The translations under genes were made by a program, and so were the position numbers. A stretch of DNA of 64,000 bases from an uncultured Selenomonadaceae bacterium. GTDB lineage: Bacteria; Bacillota; Negativicutes; Selenomonadales; Selenomonadaceae. How positions within the stretch are numbered: position 1 is the first letter of the stretch; each line of letters starts with the position of its first letter. Location: NCBI GenBank assembly GCA_905234195.1, contig CAJOFR010000008.1:1-64000 (forward strand), read 5' to 3'. Positions 48,874-57,001 of the stretch are shown in pieces. A model generated the notes under the pieces. It ran no database searches. It was not told where the DNA came from and saw only the letters and a program-made list of their open reading frames with translations.

Positions 48874-49996
48874 CGAACGGCGAATGATTTTGATCGCGCT
48901 TTTGACCGCGTCGAGCGCGTATATTTTGTTGTTCGGAAATTTATACAAGGAAAGACTTGTGCAAAATATTCCGGTGGCTGTCTGCGATTTGGACGGCTCG
49001 GCTTTGAGCAGGGAATTTACCCGGACGATTGCGGACACAGCACAATTTTCTTTCGTGGGCTACTTGTCGAGCGAAGTCGAGGCGGTAAAACTTTTGGAGC
49101 GGGGAGATGTTGCGATTGTTGCAGTCATACCCGAAAACTTTTCCCAAAATTTTTATACGCAACAGCCGACTGAAATTGCCATCCTGCAGGACGGCACGAA
49201 CATTGCACAGCTAAATTATTCGCAGTCGCCGATTAATCATATCGTAGGAAATTTCACCGTGCAGTACAATCAGCAGGCGGCGGTCGCAAATTCGACGGCG
49301 GGAATTTCGTCCGCGCCCATGTCGACAAGTTCGAGGACGATAGGCAACAGCGTGCAGGGCTACTTAGAATTTTATACTTACGGAATAGTTTTGACGGTGG
49401 CGCACGCGGGAATAATGATGGCGTTCGGGATGTCGGTATTCGAGGACAAAAAAAATTCCGCGCTCTTCAAAAAATTTGGCGCGGTGAAATTAATTTTGAC
49501 TAAGGAAATTTTTTATCTCGTGTTGAGTCTGTCTTCTGTGGCAATCGCGATAACAATGCTCGTGGTGTGTTTCGACGTAGTGTTTCGCGCAGAAATTTGG
49601 CAAATGTTTTTAATCAGCTCGGCACTTTTATTTGTCGCGGAAAATCTTGCGGGGTTGCTGGGAAATTTTTTCAAAAAATTTTTCTCGCTCGCACAATGCG
49701 TGCTGTTTTACTCGTTGCCTGCGGTTTTAACGGTGGGTTACGTTTGGCCCGAACACGGAATGCCCCCAACGATGAGATTTTTGGCGGCAATCCAGCCCAT
49801 GCACTACGCGCTTTCAGATTTTCGGCGGCTTGCGCTGACGGGCGTCGATAAAATTTATTGGCAACACGTAGGAATTTTATTAGCCTTCGGAATTTGTTTC
49901 ATGATTTTATTTTTTGCCCAGTCGAAGAAAATTTTAAACTCTGATGACAATTCCGAGCTTGTCCCAAAAACTTGCGACGACCAGCCACAAACTTAA
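48833..49996 (+). CDS. ABC-2 type permease, second subunit
   Basis: The 387-residue protein has the same layout as the preceding permease: N-terminal helix, large outside domain (IPVAVCDLDGSALSREFTRTI) and a C-terminal helix bundle. The pair presumably forms a heterodimer, as with YbhS/YbhR. No ATPase gene lies in the operon, unlike ybhGFSR. Its 3' end overlaps the 3' end of the minus-strand acyltransferase gene by 63 bp. Confidence 0.9.
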   Translation: MLEIIRRETLFLINERRMILIALLTASSAYILLFGNLYKERLVQNIPVAVCDLDGSALSREFTRTIADTAQFSFVGYLSSEVEAVKLLERGDVAIVAVIPENFSQNFYTQQPTEIAILQDGTNIAQLNYSQSPINHIVGNFTVQYNQQAAVANSTAGISSAPMSTSSRTIGNSVQGYLEFYTYGIVLTVAHAGIMMAFGMSVFEDKKNSALFKKFGAVKLILTKEIFYLVLSLSSVAIAITMLVVCFDVVFRAEIWQMFLISSALLFVAENLAGLLGNFFKKFFSLAQCVLFYSLPAVLTVGYVWPEHGMPPTMRFLAAIQPMHYALSDFRRLALTGVDKIYWQHVGILLAFGICFMILFFAQSKKILNSDDNSELVPKTCDDQPQT

Positions 49997-51043
49997 CCAC
50001 GCCAAACAAAAAATTGTTGCGCTGAATTCCACGCTGACAAAGCCGTAGACTGTTTCTTGCCACAGCCAACCGTAAAATCCCGCCCCTTCAACTTGCAATG
50101 TCCACAGAAAAATTAGCGCGAAGTTCGACGCCAAAAAAAATAGTAGCGGATTTTTTCCGAGTGAGCTAATCGCTTGGAAGAAATTTTTTGTTTTCGGGGC
50201 GCGCTCGAACAAAAATAACAGCCCTGCCAACAAAATTATCGCGCCGCCGGAAGTTATCAGCGCGAACGGTGCCGTCCAAAGTTTTTTCGCGATTATGTCG
50301 ACGAAACTCCACAGCCCGCCCACAAAAAAAATTCCCGCGCCGGAAGAAATTAACGACGAGATTTTTTTCCGCAGAGGCAGACCGCCAATTAAAATCCTTC
50401 CCGCGAAAAATCCGAACAGCATCGACGCCGCGCTTGCAACCGTGCCGTAAAGTCCTTCGGGGTCGTTCGTCGGCGCGTAGAGATGTTCCGCGCCGAAAAT
50501 TAAATCCAATGCGTGGCTGATATTTTTTCCTTCGACAAAGGGCGCGTCCGGTGAATAGGCGTGAAAGCCCAGCGACGACAAAATTAACAGCACGAACGCC
50601 GCCGCTAAAATTTTCGCGTCAGTTTTCAAGACCTGCACGAAAAAAATTCCCAGCGCGTACGTCAGCGCAAGCCGCTGTAAAATTCCAAAGAATCTCATGT
50701 GTTCGACGGCACCCGCGAAAAAATCCGCGCCCGTGAAATTTTCCCACAAGACGTACGCAAAAATAGACGGCAATTCGTTAAATAAAATCCCGATTAAAAA
50801 TAATAGTCCTGCGCGCCGAAAAATTTTTCTCAAGGAAGTTTTTTTGCGGCTGATTGAAACCGCTGACGACGCGCCCATTGCGAAGACAAAGCCCGGAAAT
50901 GCCAGGTCGGCGAAGGTTATCCCTTCCCACTGCGCGTGCTGAAACAGCAGGTAAATTTCTCCGGGCGGCGAGTCGACGAAAATCATCACCGCTACCGCCA
51001 GCCCGCGCAGGACGTCAAGCGAAAAAATTCTTTCTTTGTTCAT
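49934..51043 (-). CDS. Heparan-alpha-glucosaminide N-acetyltransferase-like membrane acyltransferase (DUF1624/DUF5009)
   Basis: The 369-residue polytopic protein starts RIFSLDVLRGLAVAVMIFVDSPPG and contains FADLAFPGFVFAMGASSAVS, hallmarks of the DUF1624/DUF5009 (HGSNAT-like, NagX) family. About ten helices are predicted. Family members are thought to acetylate sugars across the membrane; the substrate here is unknown, perhaps cell-wall amino sugar. Its ATG overlaps the prfA stop by one nt, so it is translationally coupled to prfA. The 3' end runs into the ABC-2 permease gene on the other strand. Confidence 0.87.
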   Translation of the reverse strand: MNKERIFSLDVLRGLAVAVMIFVDSPPGEIYLLFQHAQWEGITFADLAFPGFVFAMGASSAVSISRKKTSLRKIFRRAGLLFLIGILFNELPSIFAYVLWENFTGADFFAGAVEHMRFFGILQRLALTYALGIFFVQVLKTDAKILAAAFVLLILSSLGFHAYSPDAPFVEGKNISHALDLIFGAEHLYAPTNDPEGLYGTVASAASMLFGFFAGRILIGGLPLRKKISSLISSGAGIFFVGGLWSFVDIIAKKLWTAPFALITSGGAIILLAGLLFLFERAPKTKNFFQAISSLGKNPLLFFLASNFALIFLWTLQVEGAGFYGWLWQETVYGFVSVEFSATIFCLAWLSLWLVVASFWDKLGIVIRV

Positions 51044-52110
51044 TAATTTTGTTCACTCAATCTCTTCGACCGGTCTGCGGTAATCAGCGCGGAAATAATT
51101 TCGTCAAGGTCGCCGTTCAAAACGCTGTCGAGTTTGTGGAGCGTCAAGCCGATTCGGTGATCCGTCACTCTCCCCTGCGGAAAATTATACGTCCTGATTC
51201 TTTCACTGCGGTCGCCGCTGCCGACTTGATTTTTTCTGTCGGCGGCAATCGCCTCCGCCTGTTCGCGGACGGCTAAATCTTTCACGCGGGCACGAAGGAC
51301 GCGCATAGCCCTTTCCTTATTTTTGAGTTGGGATTTTTCGTCTTGACACTGCACGACAATCCCGCTGGGCAAGTGAGTAATTCTAATCGCAGTCTCGGTT
51401 TTGTTGACGTACTGCCCGCCCGCGCCGCTCGCGCAATAAGTGTCAATGCGAAGGTCTGCGGGATTAATTTCGACGTCGACTTCTTCGGCCTCCGGCAAAA
51501 CTGCAACGGTAACCGCGCTCGTGTGAATCCTGCCGCTCGATTCGGTGACGGGCACGCGCTGAACGCGATGGGTTCCGCTCTCGTACTTCAGTTTGCTGTA
51601 AGCCCCCGCGCCGTCGACGGTGAAAGAAATTTCCTTAAAGCCGCCAATCGTCGTGGGATTTGAATCAACAATATCGACACGCCAACCTTGCCGCTCGGCG
51701 TAACGCGTGTACATTCTGAAGAGGTCGCCGGCAAAAAGTGCGGCCTCCTCCCCGCCGACGCCCCCGCGAATTTCCACGATAACATTTTTCTCGTCGTTGG
51801 GGTCGCGCGGCAAAAGTAAAATCGGCAATTCGTAATCCAATTCGGCTTTGGATTTTTTCAGCTCGGCAAGTTCTTCGGCTGCCAGGCTTTTTAATTCGTC
51901 ATCCTCCGCAGTTTCGATTAAGGTTTTGTCTTCGTCGATTTGCGCGAGGATTTTTTTGTAGGCGCGGAATTTTTGAACAATGGGTTCCAGAGTCGAAAGC
52001 TCCCGCGTCAATTTTGTAAACCTTTCCACGTCCGCGACGATAGAGGGGTTGCCGAGTTGTGATTCTATTTCTCGAAATCTATCTTCAACTTTTTGTAACT
52101 TGTCCAGCAA
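51043..52110 (-). CDS. prfA: Peptide chain release factor 1
   Basis: The 355-residue factor terminates translation at UAA and UAG. The GGQ loop reads [23 protein letters not shown] (part shown, ~230) and the codon-recognition tripeptide is in [14 protein letters not shown] (PVT, the RF1 type). The second residue after GGQ is Val, as usual, but Tyr replaces the common His. Start is TTG at 52110 after AAAGGAAG. prmC and rpmE, the usual neighbours, are absent; an acyltransferase gene follows with 1-nt overlap. Confidence 0.96.
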   Translation of the reverse strand: MLDKLQKVEDRFREIESQLGNPSIVADVERFTKLTRELSTLEPIVQKFRAYKKILAQIDEDKTLIETAEDDELKSLAAEELAELKKSKAELDYELPILLLPRDPNDEKNVIVEIRGGVGGEEAALFAGDLFRMYTRYAERQGWRVDIVDSNPTTIGGFKEISFTVDGAGAYSKLKYESGTHRVQRVPVTESSGRIHTSAVTVAVLPEAEEVDVEINPADLRIDTYCASGAGGQYVNKTETAIRITHLPSGIVVQCQDEKSQLKNKERAMRVLRARVKDLAVREQAEAIAADRKNQVGSGDRSERIRTYNFPQGRVTDHRIGLTLHKLDSVLNGDLDEIISALITADRSKRLSEQN

Positions 52111-52147
52111 AAAAATCTTCCTTTCAAAAATTTTGTGATTTACCGGA

Positions 52148-52176
52148 AGTTTAGCAGAGAAAAATTTTTTTGTAAA
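52148..52176 (-). promoter_or_regulatory. prfA promoter
   Basis: On the minus strand TTTACA and TAAACT are 17 nt apart, ~37 nt before the TTG start. The pair is identical to the methyltransferase operon promoter. Confidence 0.65.
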
Positions 52177-52210
52177 GGCAACGAATAATTTTACCTGAGC
52201 CGGAAAAAAT

Positions 52211-52239
52211 TTGACGCGGTTTGCTCAATCGGGTACAAT
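52211..52239 (+). promoter_or_regulatory. recO promoter
   Basis: TTGACG and TACAAT (each 5 of 6) are 17 nt apart, 32 nt before the ATG of recO. Confidence 0.7.
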
Positions 52240-52271
52240 GCTTCAAAAATAATTGCTTGAGGGAAATTTTG

Positions 52272-53030
52272 ATGGACACTTTTAAAATCGAAGGGATTGT
52301 TTTGCAGACGACGGACTTTGGCGACGCAAACAGGGTCGTCACGATTTTTTCGCGGGAGTTCGGAAAATTGGAGGCGAATGCTTACGGTTGCCGGCGTGCG
52401 CGAAATCCGATGTCCGGCGCGATGCAAATGTTCAATCACATTTCGGCGGAAGTCACTCAAGGTTTGAAGGTCGACACGATTCGCGACGCTGATATTATTC
52501 ATTTTTACGGGAATTTGACGGCGGACATTGACAGGCTTGCGTACGCCGCCCTTTTTTTTGAGATTGTCAACAAGATGACTCTGCCCAAGCTCCCCGAAAT
52601 AAATATTTTCAATCTGATTCTGAAGGCGTTGCCTGCGCTGAACGAGAGGAACCCCGAAATTGCCGCGCTCATTGCGTCTTGTCAGTTCATGGAGTTTAGC
52701 GGCATCCAGCTGAATTTTGAAAGGTGCGTTCACTGCGGAAACGAGATTGTCGGCGATGCGGTGTTGAGTTTCGCGGACGGCGGCGCGGTCTGCAAAAATT
52801 GTCTTGAGCCTTCGGAAAATTTTTTGAGCTACCCCGAAAATCTGCGGCTGACCTTTCAAGAAATTTTGATGTTCGATTGGAAAAAGGAAAGTCGTACAAA
52901 TTTTAATCTGCGGCAAATTCGTTTGGCGGAGAAAATTTTTTTGGCTTACGTTCATTCGATTATCGGCAAGGAATTAAACGCGGTGAATTTTATTCGGCAA
53001 CTGAAGTCTGTGGAAATTACCCGCGCTTGA
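52272..53030 (+). CDS. recO: DNA repair protein RecO
   Basis: The 252-residue protein loads RecA at gaps together with RecR. The N-terminal OB fold has IEGIVLQTTDFGDANRVVTIFSREFG (part shown), with the usual GARR-like YGCRRARNPM. A zinc knuckle CVHCG...CKNC lies at ~156-182. ATG 52272 after GAGGG is preferred over the ORF-track start, which lies within the promoter. rplI follows under its own promoter. Confidence 0.93.
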   Translation: MDTFKIEGIVLQTTDFGDANRVVTIFSREFGKLEANAYGCRRARNPMSGAMQMFNHISAEVTQGLKVDTIRDADIIHFYGNLTADIDRLAYAALFFEIVNKMTLPKLPEINIFNLILKALPALNERNPEIAALIASCQFMEFSGIQLNFERCVHCGNEIVGDAVLSFADGGAVCKNCLEPSENFLSYPENLRLTFQEILMFDWKKESRTNFNLRQIRLAEKIFLAYVHSIIGKELNAVNFIRQLKSVEITRA

Positions 53031-53055
53031 CGCCTTCGCAAGAAACTGTTAGACT
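53027..53055 (+). promoter_or_regulatory. rplI promoter
   Basis: TTGACG, which includes the recO stop codon, and TAGACT are 17 nt apart, ~50 nt before the rplI start. Confidence 0.5.
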
Positions 53056-53105
53056 ATCAGCGGAAGAAATTTTCGTTATCCTGTTTGAAAGGAAGTATTT
53101 TTAAT

Positions 53106-53552
53106 ATGAAAGTTATTTTGCAGGAAGATGTTAAAAAAGTCGGCGCGAAAGGTGATATTGTCGAGGTGGCGGACGGCTACGGGCGCAATTATCTTTTGCC
53201 GCGCAAGCTCGCCGTCGAAGCGAACGTCGCCAATCTCCACACCGCGAAGACCAACGCCGAAAATAAGGCTCGCCGTGCACAGCAGGAGGCTGACGAGGCA
53301 AAACTTCTCGGCGCGCAGCTCGAAAAAATCAGCGTGCGCATCCCGATTAAAATCGGCAAGGACGGAAAACTTTTCGGCTCGGTAGGCGGCGGCGATGTCG
53401 CTAAGGCTCTCAAAAAGGATCGCAATTTGAATATCGACAAGCGCAAAATTTCCATCTCGGAAGAAGTCACGGGCATTGGCACTTACGAGGCGGTTATTAA
53501 ACTTCACGCCGAAACCGTCATTAAAATGAAAGTCGAAGTCGTCGAGGCTTAA
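53106..53552 (+). CDS. rplI: 50S ribosomal protein L9
   Basis: The 148-residue protein has the L9 signature GDIVEVADGYGRNYLLPRKLA (part shown, ~14-34), a long linking helix and a C-terminal domain ending in ETVIKMKVEVVEA. ATG 53106 with AAAGGAAG. lon follows 3 nt after the stop, so the two are probably co-transcribed. Confidence 0.97.
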   Translation: MKVILQEDVKKVGAKGDIVEVADGYGRNYLLPRKLAVEANVANLHTAKTNAENKARRAQQEADEAKLLGAQLEKISVRIPIKIGKDGKLFGSVGGGDVAKALKKDRNLNIDKRKISISEEVTGIGTYEAVIKLHAETVIKMKVEVVEA

Positions 53553-53555
53553 ATC

Positions 53556-55700
53556 GTGTTCAAAAAATTATTCGGCGCAATCAGGCGCACATTCGGCGGC
53601 AAAAAAAATATCGCCGTGCAAGTTCGCAACGAAACAGAAATTGACCGCGAAATTTCCGCGCTGTATTCAATCGTCGTCGACGCGATGGGCTCTGACAGGT
53701 TGGTTTTGCAGGCAGGGAAAATGGACGCGCTCCGCTATCTTCGTTCGAGCGACCCGGGCGAAAGAATTTTGGCGTTGCGCAGAATTTTGGAGGAGAACCC
53801 AACTTTAAATCCCCCGCCTTCAAAATCTGAAATCCCTGCGGAAATTATTCGCCTGTCCGAACTTTTGGCGGACATGATAGCGCGGCGGCAGGTCGAAGAT
53901 AAAATCGACAGGAAGGTTTCGGAAAAACTTGAGCACGATCATCAGGAATATATCAAGGATATTCGTTTGCAGATTCTGAAAGACGAAAAGCCCGATTCTG
54001 AAACTCCCTACGAGGCGAAAAAACGTGAGTACTTTGAAAAATTGGAAGAGGTCGAGCTGACTCAATCGGTCATGGAACTTTTGCGCCCGAAGTCCCTTGA
54101 GGATATTGTCGGGCAGGAGCGCGCCGTTAAATCTCTGCGCGCGAAACTTGCGTCACCGTATCCGCAACATTTAATTTTGTACGGACCGCCCGGCGTCGGG
54201 AAAACTACGGCGGCGCGGCTTGTGCTTGAGTCGGTAAAAACTTTGGCGACAAGCCCGTTTGATTCGGACGCGCCTTTTGTGGAGACGGACGGCACAACTT
54301 TACGCTGGGATCCGCGCGACATGACTAATCCCTTGCTCGGCTCCGTCCACGACCCGATTTATCAGGGCGCGCAGAAATCTCTTGCCGAAAGCGGTGTCCC
54401 CGAACCAAAACCCGGTCTTGTCACCGACGCGCACGGCGGAATTTTATTTATCGACGAGATTGGCGAAATGGATATTATGTTGCAAAATAAGTTGCTGAAG
54501 GTTTTGGAGGACAAGCGCGCGTTTTTTGAGTCCGCCTACTACGATCCGAGTGACGAGCGCGTCCCGCCGTATGTCAAGATGCTTTTCGAGAACGGCGCGC
54601 CGGCGGATTTCGTTTTGATTGGAGCGACGACCCGCGATTCAAGTTCGATAAACCCTGCGTTGCGTTCGCGCTGTGCTGAAATTTATTTTGAGCCGCTGAC
54701 TCCCGCGCACATTATCGAGATTGTGAAGAACGCCGCCGAAAAATTGGACGTCGACCTTGAAGAGGGCGTCCCCGAAATTATCAGCGAATACACAATCGAA
54801 GGGCGCAAGGCGATTAATATTTTGGCCGATGCTTACAGTCTCGCGTTGCAGGACGAAGAAAACGAAATTCAGCACGAAGACGGCAAGCCCTATAATCCCG
54901 ACGATTTTCCGCGCGAAAAAATTAAAAAGCAACACATTTACGAAGTCGCGCAGGTCAGCAGGCTCTTTCAGTACGTCACGAAGAAGGCTTCGGCGAAACC
55001 GGCAGTCGGTCATATTTTCGGGCTGGGCGTTAGCGGCTTTATCGGCTCGGTTATCGAAATTGAGGCGGTTGTTTTTCCGGCGGCGGAAAAGGGAAAAGGC
55101 ACGATTCGTTTTAACGAAACTGCCGGCTCTATGGCGAAAGATTCCGTGTTTAATGCGGCGTCGGTCTTGCGGCGCGTGACAGGCAAAGATATTCACGATT
55201 ACGACGTACACATAAACGTTATCGGCGGCGGGAATATCGACGGACCCAGCGCGGGCACGGCTATCTTGTCAGTTTTAATCAGCGCGGTTACCGGAAAAAA
55301 GATTCGTCAAGATGTCGCGGTTACCGGCGAAATTTCCATTCAAGGCAGAGTTCGTCCGGTAGGCGGTGTTTTTGAGAAGGCTTACGGCGCGAAACAGGCG
55401 GGCATTAAATCTCTTGTTATCCCGAAGGAAAATTCCAAAGACATTCCGCGTTGGCATCTCGGCTTGAAAATTCATCCGGTGGAGACGGCGGAAGAGGCTT
55501 TCAAGTGGATTTTTGAAGAGGAGATAAATTTTGTCGAAGACGAAGTAAAAAAAGAGGAACCCGCGCCAAAACGCAAGAGGGCTCCGAAAAAAATTCAGCT
55601 CGAAAAAAAATCTTCGGACGCCGCCGAAAAAATTATCGAGGACATTGCCTCGACTACGGTCAGCTCCGAAGAACTACAAATGCTTATCGACAAGGAGTAA
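53556..55700 (+). CDS. LonB/LonC-type ATP-dependent protease
   Basis: The 714-residue AAA+ serine protease has a coiled-coil N-terminal region in place of the LonA substrate domain. An AAA+ module follows (Walker A YGPPGVGKTTA ~212, Walker B GGILFIDEIGEMD ~295, arginine-finger region INPALRSRC). The C-terminal Lon protease domain has the catalytic Ser565 in GPSAGTA and Lys608 in FEKAYGA, 43 residues apart as in E. coli Lon. An insertion in the AAA+ domain suggests the LonB/LonC branch. The tail is Lys/Glu-rich. Start is GTG with GAGG upstream, 3 nt behind rplI. Confidence 0.93.
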   Translation: MFKKLFGAIRRTFGGKKNIAVQVRNETEIDREISALYSIVVDAMGSDRLVLQAGKMDALRYLRSSDPGERILALRRILEENPTLNPPPSKSEIPAEIIRLSELLADMIARRQVEDKIDRKVSEKLEHDHQEYIKDIRLQILKDEKPDSETPYEAKKREYFEKLEEVELTQSVMELLRPKSLEDIVGQERAVKSLRAKLASPYPQHLILYGPPGVGKTTAARLVLESVKTLATSPFDSDAPFVETDGTTLRWDPRDMTNPLLGSVHDPIYQGAQKSLAESGVPEPKPGLVTDAHGGILFIDEIGEMDIMLQNKLLKVLEDKRAFFESAYYDPSDERVPPYVKMLFENGAPADFVLIGATTRDSSSINPALRSRCAEIYFEPLTPAHIIEIVKNAAEKLDVDLEEGVPEIISEYTIEGRKAINILADAYSLALQDEENEIQHEDGKPYNPDDFPREKIKKQHIYEVAQVSRLFQYVTKKASAKPAVGHIFGLGVSGFIGSVIEIEAVVFPAAEKGKGTIRFNETAGSMAKDSVFNAASVLRRVTGKDIHDYDVHINVIGGGNIDGPSAGTAILSVLISAVTGKKIRQDVAVTGEISIQGRVRPVGGVFEKAYGAKQAGIKSLVIPKENSKDIPRWHLGLKIHPVETAEEAFKWIFEEEINFVEDEVKKEEPAPKRKRAPKKIQLEKKSSDAAEKIIEDIASTTVSSEELQMLIDKE

Positions 55701-55757
55701 GCGGTAAGGGATAAGTGGTGAGGGATAAGACTTTCTTTCCCTTTTCCCCTTATCCCT
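55696..55757. terminator. Heptad repeats forming a terminator between lon and rpe
   Basis: After the lon stop come 7-nt units GGTAAGG, GATAAGT, GGTGAGG, GATAAGA. The last AGGGATAAG (55721-55729) pairs perfectly with CTTATCCCT (55749-55757). It lies between convergent genes and may end transcripts from both sides. Confidence 0.6.
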
Positions 55758-55758
55758 C

Positions 55759-56427
55759 TCAATGATGGTGGGAGATTTCGGTGCCGCGAATGGCTTTAAT
55801 CGCTGCCGCAACATCTTCCGCGCCGTAAATCGCAGAACCCGCAACCAAAACATTCGCGCCCGCCTCACGAACAAGCACGGAAGTTTCAGCGTTAATCCCG
55901 CCGTCAACTTCGATATCGCATTCGGTTTCCATTTCTTCAATCATGTGATAAAGCATGTGAATTTTACCGAGCATGGACTCGATAAATTTTTGCCCGCCGT
56001 AGCCGGGATTGACGGTCATTATCAAAACCATTTCTACATCTTCGATAAGCTCTTCGACCATAGAAAGAGAAGTGCCCGGATTTATGGCGACGCCCGCCTT
56101 GCAACCGCACTCGTGTATTTGCTGAATGACGCGGTGAGCATGGCGCGCGGCCTCCGCGTGAAAAGTGATAATGTCGGCTCCGGCGTCGGCAAAACTTTTT
56201 ATTTGAGTTTCGGGGTGCTCCGTCATCAAGTGCACGTCAAAAACGGCGTCGGAAAATTTTCTGAGACACTTCACCACAGGAGAACCGAGAGTGATATTCG
56301 GCACAAAAGTCCCGTCCATGACGTCAATGTGAATGTATTCAGCTCCGGCGTCGGTGACTTTTTTTATCTCGTCCGCCAAATGAGCAAAGTCCGCCGACAA
56401 AATCGACGGCGCAATAATCGTTGCCAT
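55759..56427 (-). CDS. rpe: Ribulose-phosphate 3-epimerase
   Basis: The 222-residue TIM-barrel enzyme interconverts ribulose 5-phosphate and xylulose 5-phosphate. Metal and catalytic residues are in IHIDVMDGTFVPNIT (~34), FDVHLMTEHPE (~64), VNPGYGGQKFIESM (~139) and EVDGGINAET (~173). The ATG at 56427 follows GGAGG closely. The last three residues are His, a small oddity. It diverges from the tyrosine phosphatase gene. Confidence 0.96.
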   Translation of the reverse strand: MATIIAPSILSADFAHLADEIKKVTDAGAEYIHIDVMDGTFVPNITLGSPVVKCLRKFSDAVFDVHLMTEHPETQIKSFADAGADIITFHAEAARHAHRVIQQIHECGCKAGVAINPGTSLSMVEELIEDVEMVLIMTVNPGYGGQKFIESMLGKIHMLYHMIEEMETECDIEVDGGINAETSVLVREAGANVLVAGSAIYGAEDVAAAIKAIRGTEISHHH

Positions 56428-56524
56428 GAAAAAAATTCCTCCTCGAATAATTCTCCTTGAAGTTTATGACATTTGCCGAAAGTTGTCAACGCAAAAAATT
56501 TTTTATGGAAGGAAGGCGCGTAAT

Positions 56525-56932
56525 TTGAAAATAAATTTTGTTTGCTGGGGAAATATTTGCCGCTCGCCTATGGCTGAATTTGTCATGAAACGTTTGATTG
56601 ACGAGGCGGGCTTGTCCGAAAAAATTTTTGTTGCGTCTTCGGGCTGTCATGCGTCCGTCGGCACGCCTATCGCCGGCGGCACCTGCCACGAACTCAAAAA
56701 GCACAACATCCCTTTTAATTATCGCACGTCGAAACAACTTGAGCGGGCGGACTACAAAAATTTTGATTACATTATCGGAATGGACGCCGGCAACGTTCGC
56801 GACATAAAAAAAATTTTCGGGGGCGACCCCGATAAAAAAGTTTTCTTGATGATGAATTTTGTCGGCGAAAACCGCGACGTCGACGACCCGTATATTACCG
56901 ACGACTACGCGACGACTTTTGCGGACGTCTGA
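56525..56932 (+). pseudogene. Low-molecular-weight protein tyrosine phosphatase, cut by an in-frame TGA
   Basis: The active-site loop VCWGNICRSPMAEF gives the C-x5-R-S signature of the family, and DVDDPYITDD is the catalytic Asp-Pro region. TTG 56525, 8 nt after GGAAGG, is the likely start. The frame stops at TGA (56930-56932) after 135 residues. Reading on in frame gives RGCNALLKILK and a second TGA at 56968, which matches the conserved C-terminal helix of these enzymes (GC.aLl..l). The gene is therefore probably a recent nonsense mutant, a sequencing error, or recoded. The truncated product still holds the catalytic loop and may keep activity. Partners are unknown; relatives often control exopolysaccharide kinases. 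Confidence 0.75.
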
Positions 56933-56968
56933 CGCGGCTGCAACGCCCTGTTAAAAATTTTGAAGTGA
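56933..56968 (+). other. In-frame continuation of the phosphatase C-terminus beyond TGA
   Basis: Eleven further sense codons (RGCNALLKILK) lie in the same frame before the next stop. They fit the last helix of the family, which supports premature termination upstream. Confidence 0.55.
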
Positions 56969-56978
56969 TTATTTTTTT

Positions 56979-57001
56979 TCTAATCCCTAAGCTCTAACAA
57001 G
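56979..57001. repeat. Heptad-type repeat at the copA 3' end
   Basis: On the minus strand the copA end and downstream bases read TTAGAGC, TTAGGGA, TTAGAAA; the copA stop codon lies inside. This parallels the tlyA 3' end. Confidence 0.4.

Noticed and set aside
55762-56460. 232-residue plus-strand ORF opposite rpe
   Set aside because: Antisense shadow of rpe, whose full TIM-barrel motifs are present.
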